A stretch of DNA of 11,206 nt from Bacillota bacterium (GTDB lineage: Bacteria > Bacillota > GCA-003054495 > Carboxydocellales > JAJZTU01), in the NCBI GenBank assembly GCA_021848765.1, contig JAJZTU010000093.1:1-11206 (forward strand). Reading direction: 5' to 3'. The notes beneath the pieces are model-generated. The model ran no database searches and was not told where the DNA came from. It worked only from the letters and a program-made list of their open reading frames with translations. Positions 5,788 to 11,206 of the stretch are shown one piece after another; the first letter of the stretch is position 1, and each line of letters starts with the position of its first letter. The position numbers and the translations under genes are program-made.

Positions 5788-7689
5788 CTATTTGTGCACA
5801 CTGGGGAAAAGACTGAGATCGGTATGGGGCAAGAACAGTGCGGACACGAACTCGTCCAAAAAGCTGTTCCCCACACTAAGCTCCAGATAGGTCATCTTCT
5901 GGGCTATCTCCTCAACCATTCTCCGGGCATTGTGCGACACCAGACTCAAATAAGCGCCTTTTACCGAACTGTTTCCGATGAACTTATACTTTTCGGTAGG
6001 CAGATCAGGTAATAATCCAATGGTCACAGAATCGTGAATGTTCAAATAGTTACCAAATCCCCCAGCGATCAGTATTTCATCGATTGCTTCCACCGGCAAA
6101 TCCACCATTCCCAACATCACCCGGATCCCCGCAAAAATCGCACCTTTGGATCGAATGAGGTTTTTAATGTCGTTCTCAGAAATGGTGATATCCTCGCCGA
6201 TTCCCGAATCATTTGCCCAGACCAGGACGAATTCAGGACCTTCGTCTGTATCCCTAATCCGGGAGATTTCCAGGTCGGAGGAAAACTTCCCGGTGCGGTC
6301 AATAATGGCCGCATCCCTGAGGGTAGCAATACAGTCAATTAAACCCGAACCACAAATCCCGACAGGCTTGCCGTTTCCGATGGTCTTACATTCCACACCG
6401 AATCCCGGCAATATCCGCACTCTTTCTATGGCACCGTGCATGGCACGCATGCCATACTTAATCCCCCCACCTTCAAATGCCGGTCCTGCCGAGCAAGAAC
6501 AAGCAATCAGCCAGTCACTGTTGCCCAGGACCATCTCACCATTAGTCCCAATGTCGATAAGCAGGGTCAACTGATCAGACTGGGCCATCCCGGTTACCAG
6601 TACACCGGAAGTTATATCACCACCGACATAACTGGCAATATTGGGCAAAGAGTGAACCCAGGCCTGAGGGTGTACATGCAGGCCTAAATCCTTGGCCCGC
6701 ACCGGAGGAACAGAGTTTACGGTGGGAATATAAGGCTCTAATCTGATATAGGTAGGCTGAATTCCCAGGAAAAGGTGAGTCATGGTGGTATTTCCGGCGC
6801 TGACTACACTTTTTACCTGTCCTCTTCTGACCCCGTGCTCTTTTAAGACTGTGTCAATGAGTTCATTTAGGCTACCTATTACAGCTTCATGAAGTTCAGC
6901 TAATCCGTCCTTTTCCTCCACAGCGTGGACTATTCTGGTGATAACATCATCACCGTACTTGGCCTGTTTGTTATAGCCACCCTTGCTGCCCAGGATCTCC
7001 CCGGTAGCAAGGTCGACCAAGTAAACCACTACTGTTGTTGTCCCTATATCTATGGCTAACCCATAGTACTTATCTTCAGCCTTGCCTGGCAGAATATCGG
7101 CTATCTCTGTAAAACCACTGCCTTCTGCTAAATACACAGTGGCTTTCCATTCCCCCTCACGCAGGGTACTGGCCAACTTCTTCAGGGTTTCCAGGCCTAG
7201 TTGCAGATTGTCAATCCCGGTAATCCTTCTTACCTCGGTAGTTAATCTGCTGAGGTCATCAAAGGCTTCCGTCAAAGTAGGCGGAGTTAATTCCACATAT
7301 ACACTCCAGTATAAAGGATGTCCTGCCAACCCCAAATCTTTTAACTGGGCCTCTTTTAACAGGCCTTTATCTCCCCTGGATTCAGTCAGCACCTGGTGCT
7401 GGGACAGTCTGGACTCGGCTGGAATGTCTATAACCAAGTCGGTTAAGGGCTTCACCTGGCAGGCCAACACCCAACCTTGAGCAAGTTGCTCTTTGGTTAA
7501 CTTGGCTGTTTGCCCCTTGGTCACTTCACCCTCTTTGACCAGCACAGCACAGCGTCCGCACGAACCTCCACCACCACAGGCACTCTTTACAGCGATACCG
7601 GCCTTTTCAGCTGCCCGTAGAACTGTGTCTGTTGGCTCAATTTGGACTTCTTTATCGTCAGGAAGGAATTTTATGTTGTAATTTGGCAT
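5788..7689 (-). CDS. acsV: reductive activator of corrinoid/iron-sulfur protein (RACo), AcsV
   Basis: The protein has 633 residues, about the length of RACo from Carboxydothermus. It reactivates AcsCD by ATP-dependent reduction of accidentally oxidised Co(II) to Co(I). The N-terminal domain (1 to about 90) is a plant-type [2Fe-2S] ferredoxin with Cys38, 44, 47 and 77 (SACGGGGSCGRC and LACQ). A linker leads to an ASKHA-type ATPase: AIDIGTTTVVVYLVD (around 212-226), VSAGNTTMTHLF (296-307), LIDIGTNGEMVLG (377-389), CSAGPAFEGGGIKYG (399-413), GICGSGLIDC, and ILIAGGFGNYLNI near residue 550. This is the ferredoxin plus DUF4445 architecture of the family. ATG at 7689 is preferred to the TTG two codons earlier because AAAGGG lies 9 nt upstream of the ATG but only 3 nt from the TTG. 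It sits between the two genes of its substrate, 15 nt after acsC. Confidence 0.95.
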   Translation of the reverse strand: MPNYNIKFLPDDKEVQIEPTDTVLRAAEKAGIAVKSACGGGGSCGRCAVLVKEGEVTKGQTAKLTKEQLAQGWVLACQVKPLTDLVIDIPAESRLSQHQVLTESRGDKGLLKEAQLKDLGLAGHPLYWSVYVELTPPTLTEAFDDLSRLTTEVRRITGIDNLQLGLETLKKLASTLREGEWKATVYLAEGSGFTEIADILPGKAEDKYYGLAIDIGTTTVVVYLVDLATGEILGSKGGYNKQAKYGDDVITRIVHAVEEKDGLAELHEAVIGSLNELIDTVLKEHGVRRGQVKSVVSAGNTTMTHLFLGIQPTYIRLEPYIPTVNSVPPVRAKDLGLHVHPQAWVHSLPNIASYVGGDITSGVLVTGMAQSDQLTLLIDIGTNGEMVLGNSDWLIACSCSAGPAFEGGGIKYGMRAMHGAIERVRILPGFGVECKTIGNGKPVGICGSGLIDCIATLRDAAIIDRTGKFSSDLEISRIRDTDEGPEFVLVWANDSGIGEDITISENDIKNLIRSKGAIFAGIRVMLGMVDLPVEAIDEILIAGGFGNYLNIHDSVTIGLLPDLPTEKYKFIGNSSVKGAYLSLVSHNARRMVEEIAQKMTYLELSVGNSFLDEFVSALFLPHTDLSLFPSVHK

Positions 7690-7704
7690 AGCCAAAAACC
7701 CTTT

Positions 7705-9045
7705 CTAGGCGTTCCAGCGTTGTTTTAAGAAGGACGGAATACCTGAAGACTCTCTGGGTCCAACGATAATTTCAAAGCCGGAGAGCTCTTGAAGCTTACC
7801 GCTGAGTACCGCTACATGGCCGGGGATAATAATCTTGTTGTGATTGATCTTGTCCTTAACCCCCAAAGCATTGAGATCGTCGGTAATCTTCTCAGGGCTG
7901 TATTTACCGGCAGCCCAGGCGGTAAGTACGGAAATACCGTCGGTGTCGATAGGAATAACATAAGCAGGCACCCGGGCAGCTTCCACATCACCGGCTACAC
8001 AGAAGTAGGTGAGTGAGAAGTTGGTAGTGATGAAGACAGGAGCATCAGGTCCGGGGTTGCCGATGTTGTAGATCTTAGCCTCAACGGCAATGGGTTTCTG
8101 CGGGTCAGTATAGATATTCAGGCGCAGGGTTACCAGCGGCAGAATCACTGCAGGATCAGCACTGCTGATTACCACGATACCGGCATACTTGGAGATGTAA
8201 ACACCGGCGTCAACAGCTTCCTTAACCACATCGTCATTACTGGCAATTGCCAGAGCAGGGAAACCAAAAGGACGGAAGCGCTCTTTGAGAGCCTTTCTTC
8301 TGATTTGGGTAAGGTCAGCCAGCATCCGGGAAACTTCCCGTGAACCGGAATCAATAACCAGATCTTTATAGCCAAGAGCAACCACCTTTTCAACCAGTTC
8401 AGCCAGTTGGTCCAGGTTGTCGCCTTTAACAGCCAACGGGACTTGGAACTTCTTAGCCACTTCGGTCATAGCCTCATAGTTGGCAGCAGTAGCGGCATAT
8501 ACCAGAGGACGGCCTTCAGCGGCAATTTCCAGAGCCTTGGAGATAGCATCTACATCCTCACTCTTCAGGATGAGGGGATAGTTGCTCTTGCTCTGAACAA
8601 GTTTAACAGTTTCCACAAACTTATTGGCATCTCCGGAGCAGTTACATACAGCTACCAGGTCTACCTGGTGAGTCTGACCAACCCGGTCGAAAACCAATTT
8701 GTTAATAGCGTCAACTTTAGCACTGACTTCATCAGCACTCAGGGTGTCACAAACCTCGATAGCGATACCGGTAGGATGCTCAAAACGCTTGTCATGACGG
8801 AAGAGCACAGTTTCACCACCGATAACCAGTTCCCTGTCCCCCTTACCAATTTTAACTGAGGCAATGGGTGGAGCAGATGCAGCGTCCAAGGCCTCCTTGG
8901 CAGCATCACTCACATAGGGGCAAGCATCCAGACTTGCTTTACCGCCGGCCAAGGCCATTGCGAAGGCCAGGCAGGTAGGTTGCCCACACTCTTTGCAGTT
9001 CTTCTTGGGTAGTTGTTTGTAAATCTCCAATCCTGTTAAACCCAT
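7705..9045 (-). CDS. acsC: corrinoid/iron-sulfur protein large subunit AcsC
   Basis: The protein has 446 residues and is complete. It carries the cobamide methyl carrier of the pathway. It accepts a methyl group from AcsE and delivers it to the A-cluster of AcsB. The N-terminal domain binds a [4Fe-4S] cluster with Cys17, 20, 25 and 42 (NCKECGQPTC and DACPY), at the same positions as in characterised homologues. A TIM barrel follows (seen in VYAATAANYEAMTE, DLVIDSGSREVSRMLADLTQ and RPFGFPALAIAS). The last 120 or so residues form the cobalamin-binding Rossmann domain, with VIPIDTDGISVLTAWAAGKY, IIPGHVAVLSGKLQELSG and IIVGPRE. The ATG at 9045 has AAAGGAG 8 nt upstream. A perfect hairpin sits in its 106-nt leader after acsB. 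Nothing is truncated. Confidence 0.97.
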   Translation of the reverse strand: MGLTGLEIYKQLPKKNCKECGQPTCLAFAMALAGGKASLDACPYVSDAAKEALDAASAPPIASVKIGKGDRELVIGGETVLFRHDKRFEHPTGIAIEVCDTLSADEVSAKVDAINKLVFDRVGQTHQVDLVAVCNCSGDANKFVETVKLVQSKSNYPLILKSEDVDAISKALEIAAEGRPLVYAATAANYEAMTEVAKKFQVPLAVKGDNLDQLAELVEKVVALGYKDLVIDSGSREVSRMLADLTQIRRKALKERFRPFGFPALAIASNDDVVKEAVDAGVYISKYAGIVVISSADPAVILPLVTLRLNIYTDPQKPIAVEAKIYNIGNPGPDAPVFITTNFSLTYFCVAGDVEAARVPAYVIPIDTDGISVLTAWAAGKYSPEKITDDLNALGVKDKINHNKIIIPGHVAVLSGKLQELSGFEIIVGPRESSGIPSFLKQRWNA

Positions 9046-9083
9046 TCTCCAAACTCCTTTCTCATATGTAATATTGCAGCCAT

Positions 9084-9111
9084 GTCAACAGCCCCTTTTG
9101 GGGCTGTTGAC
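9084..9111 (-). repeat. 12-bp perfect inverted repeat (hairpin, 4-nt loop) between acsB and acsC
   Basis: The arms GTCAACAGCCCC and GGGGCTGTTGAC (9084-9095 and 9100-9111) pair perfectly around a four-base loop (AAAA on the minus strand). This is the strongest hairpin of the window, with seven or more G-C pairs. The next bases on either strand are not a U-run, so a classic intrinsic terminator is unlikely. It starts 40 nt after the acsB stop and ends 38 nt before the acsC ATG. A likely role is protecting the 3' end of acsB message or partial attenuation inside the operon; that is inference. Confidence 0.8.
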
Positions 9112-9151
9112 CGGCTATCAAACTTAGCATTCCCACAATATGTGGTTTAAT

Positions 9152-11206
9152 TTACATCAGCGGATCCATGGTGAGGGCAGGGTGACCTTTCTCCTCCAAG
9201 AAAGGCATGATTTCGTCACCGGTAGTACCAATGGTCTCGTCGGCAATCTTGTCAACAAAGTCTCTGCCTAAACCGAGTTCTTCGGCTTTGTCTTCTAAAG
9301 CTGACCGCATAAGTTCCTTCAGGTCCTTAGGCATCCAGACAATCCGGCCCAGACCGCCGTCAGCTATGATGAACTTATTGGACAACATGTAGGACTTACC
9401 GATACCCATAAAGCCAGGGAGCTGGGCGCCGCCACCGGCAGTACCGGCCAAGGTAGAGAAGGTCATGCCGCAGGGGGTCTCCCCACCGTGTTCACGGTTA
9501 ACCACCATAATGCCGTTACACTCGGGAACGATGGCCAGGATAGCCTCAAAGCAACCACAGGAGGTCATGGGATATTCCATAATGGTATAGAAGTTAACCA
9601 GTTCAACAGTCCGCTGGGAGTTATTGTAGGTAAACTCATTGAAGGATTGCCACTGGCCCTTCACTTCATCAATAACAGTTCCCTTGGGAATGGGCTGGTT
9701 AGCGCCAAGGGGGTTGATTTCGTAGGCAGCTTTAGCATCCAGCCAGCTTACTGCACCGCACAGGCCGACCCGCTCAGGAGCAACCACGCATACGTGGGTG
9801 GGAGCAAAGGACTGGCACAGGGTACAGGAGTAGAAGGTATCAATATCCTCATCAACGAGTTCGCGGAGGCGGGCATCCCGGCGGGCATAGTTTTCACGGG
9901 CTACCTCCCGCATTTCGAGAACCTTTTGCTCCTCAGTAATGATGGTTACCTGAACCCGGTCCACAATGGCCGGGAACTCGGACTTAAGCTTAGCGTACAG
10001 AATCTCTCCGAAGTGCTTCATCTGGAAGCCTTTTTCCTTAGCGCCTTTGCTAATCCGCAGCCAGCAGAGATCCCGTTGGGCAACGTGCCAGAGGCCTTCT
10101 CCATAGTTTACAAAGTAGTGAATCCGGCGCTCCAGAACAGGCTCGAAGTCGGTCTGCATCTTCCGGCCGCCGACTTTAACTATGATACCAATGGGATAAG
10201 CTGCTCCTTCTTCCATTTGATCAACATCGGGACCGATGAGCTCAATATTATGGTCTTCCACAGAATCCAGGTCAATCATCTGCACCAGTTCAAAGCCGGG
10301 CTTCCGGCCACCGCCAAACTCCACAAACATATCCTTTTTCCGGATGGACTCACCCTCAAAGGCAGGGCCGATGGTAACAGGTACAGGGATGTCCACGATT
10401 TTCAGCTTAATGCCTCTGAGTTCGAGGGCAACCTGGACCATTTTCTTGTAGTCTTTTTCAGTTACAAACCAGTCGGCCAGTTCTTCCTTCAGGTCCTGGT
10501 CAGTGATGCAGGGGAAACCCATGTCAATAGCGCCGAAACCTGCAGCGATCCGAACCTGATCCAGTTCGCCCAGGAAGAGCACGAAAGCGCGAACCCGGCG
10601 GGCCTGGTAGTCCAGCATTTCATCACGACGACCGGGCTTAATTCCACCGAAAGCCAGACCTGCCCGGAAGGCGAAGTTGACGGCATGAATTACCTGAGTG
10701 AAATCCCCCAGAGGGAAGGCAATGAAATCTGTACCCAGCTTGATACCGGCCTCGATACATTGTTCAATTACCTCATTGCAGAGCATGAGCATCATACCCT
10801 TAGACTGGAGGTCTTTGATCATGGCAGCCAGTTCTTCAGTGCTGCGGGCCTTACCAACGATAACGGCAACTCCGGGGATAGTGAAGTCAACCAGGGGAAC
10901 CCCGAATTTCCGCAGAATCCGGTCATTCAAGAAACCGGTGTAGTAATCATCAGCATAGGCATCTTCACCGTTAGTGTACTTAATAGCTTCAATTACCTCA
11001 GCAGCGTACAGAACAGCTTCACCATTTAGTTTAGCCGCTTCTATAGTCAGTTCATCACTGAGGTACTCATTTTCTACCCGGCTCAGGATGGCAGGGAGGT
11101 CACCCAGCTTGGTAACTTCTTCGCCGCTGAGGGAGAGCATTACGGGAAGTTTATAGGCAGTATCGGGATAAGCTATAGGGCAGTCTTCCCCGTATTTCTT
11201 GATAGC
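9152..11206 (-). CDS. acsB: acetyl-CoA synthase (CODH/ACS alpha subunit) AcsB, N-terminus cut by right window edge
   Basis: In-frame coding runs to the window edge and gives 684 residues. By comparison with the 729-residue Moorella protein about 42-45 N-terminal residues are missing; the first visible residues (AIKKYGEDCPIAYPDTAY) already match the family, so the Met at 11140 is internal. AcsB condenses CO, the methyl group from AcsC and CoA into acetyl-CoA. All A-cluster ligands are present: YSCTLCQSFAPTHVC then GLCGAVSWLD gives four cysteines for the [4Fe-4S] cluster, and TSCGCFEA gives the Cys-Gly-Cys that holds the distal nickel. Counted from Met 11140 these are Cys439, 442, 451, 461 and 528-530, a constant 67 below Moorella Cys506, 509, 518, 528 and 595-597. 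The protein ends in GHPALTMDPLM, the normal family C-terminus. The N-terminal CODH-contacting domain implies a partner AcsA encoded outside the window. Confidence 0.97.
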   Translation of the reverse strand, partial: AIKKYGEDCPIAYPDTAYKLPVMLSLSGEEVTKLGDLPAILSRVENEYLSDELTIEAAKLNGEAVLYAAEVIEAIKYTNGEDAYADDYYTGFLNDRILRKFGVPLVDFTIPGVAVIVGKARSTEELAAMIKDLQSKGMMLMLCNEVIEQCIEAGIKLGTDFIAFPLGDFTQVIHAVNFAFRAGLAFGGIKPGRRDEMLDYQARRVRAFVLFLGELDQVRIAAGFGAIDMGFPCITDQDLKEELADWFVTEKDYKKMVQVALELRGIKLKIVDIPVPVTIGPAFEGESIRKKDMFVEFGGGRKPGFELVQMIDLDSVEDHNIELIGPDVDQMEEGAAYPIGIIVKVGGRKMQTDFEPVLERRIHYFVNYGEGLWHVAQRDLCWLRISKGAKEKGFQMKHFGEILYAKLKSEFPAIVDRVQVTIITEEQKVLEMREVARENYARRDARLRELVDEDIDTFYSCTLCQSFAPTHVCVVAPERVGLCGAVSWLDAKAAYEINPLGANQPIPKGTVIDEVKGQWQSFNEFTYNNSQRTVELVNFYTIMEYPMTSCGCFEAILAIVPECNGIMVVNREHGGETPCGMTFSTLAGTAGGGAQLPGFMGIGKSYMLSNKFIIADGGLGRIVWMPKDLKELMRSALEDKAEELGLGRDFVDKIADETIGTTGDEIMPFLEEKGHPALTMDPLM

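Noticed and set aside
7687..7695. TTG at 7695 as the start of acsV
   Set aside because: Its spacing to the AAAGGG Shine-Dalgarno is only about 3 nt; the ATG two codons later has a normal 9-nt spacing.
9061..9088. TTGACA at the edge of the acsB-acsC hairpin with TATGAG 16 nt downstream, as an acsC promoter
   Set aside because: The -10 is poor, and transcription would start at or inside the acsC Shine-Dalgarno, leaving no usable leader. The TTGACA arises mostly from the hairpin arm.
9133..9145. CCACA/TGTGG mini-hairpin just after the acsB stop
   Set aside because: A 5-bp stem with a 3-nt loop is too weak to call a feature by itself.
9488..11029. Long plus-strand open frame (513 codons) antisense to acsB
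   Set aside because: It lies wholly opposite acsB, whose A-cluster residues and C-terminus are intact. The translation shows no recognisable domain, and a long antisense frame is expected from the codon bias of a conserved gene.
1..11206. CRISPR array, insertion sequence, tRNA/rRNA or prophage genes
   Set aside because: No repeated spacer pattern, transposase motifs, terminal inverted repeats or RNA gene signatures were seen; almost all bases belong to pathway genes.

Overview
The window is a single-direction (minus-strand) block of Wood-Ljungdahl pathway genes. It reads from the right edge to the left edge. Every gene shows family-level motifs of the Moorella/Carboxydothermus (bacterial) enzymes rather than the archaeal ones. 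The strong AAAGGAG-type ribosome binding sites, occasional TTG starts, moderate GC and gene order suggest a strictly anaerobic Firmicute of the Peptococcaceae/Desulfitobacteriaceae kind (Desulfotomaculum, Desulfosporosinus or Desulfitobacterium-like). That placement is inferred from gene content. The pathway direction (CO2 fixation, acetogenesis or acetate oxidation) cannot be read from the DNA.

Right part, 11206 to 3865: the carbonyl branch and methyl transfer. In transcription order it holds acsB (acetyl-CoA synthase, N-terminus cut by the window edge), acsC (large corrinoid Fe-S protein subunit), acsV (the RACo-type reductive activator of the corrinoid protein), acsD (small corrinoid Fe-S protein subunit) and acsE (methyl-THF:corrinoid protein methyltransferase). 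AcsE moves the methyl group from methyl-THF to the cobalt of AcsCD, AcsV rescues AcsCD when the cobalt oxidises, and AcsB joins methyl, CO and CoA. The CO dehydrogenase gene (acsA) and its nickel maturation factor are not in the window and may lie beyond the right edge. Two perfect 12-bp hairpins without U-tracts sit in the acsB-acsC and acsD-acsE gaps.

A hairpin followed by a U5 run, then a weak promoter candidate, separates acsE from the left part.

Left part, 3711 to 1: the electron-transfer and methylene-THF reductase module. It holds an HdrA-like flavoprotein, an MvhD-like small Fe-S protein, metV, metF and the start of a second, different HdrA-like flavoprotein that runs off the left edge. 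The junctions are tight (2 nt between the first two genes, none between mvhD and metV, a 17-nt overlap for metV-metF, 24 nt before the last gene). This resembles the MetVF-HdrABC-MvhD module known from Moorella. Here it has two HdrA-like proteins with different cysteine equipment, which is the most interesting point of the window. No RNA genes, mobile elements, CRISPR arrays or signs of recent transfer were seen.
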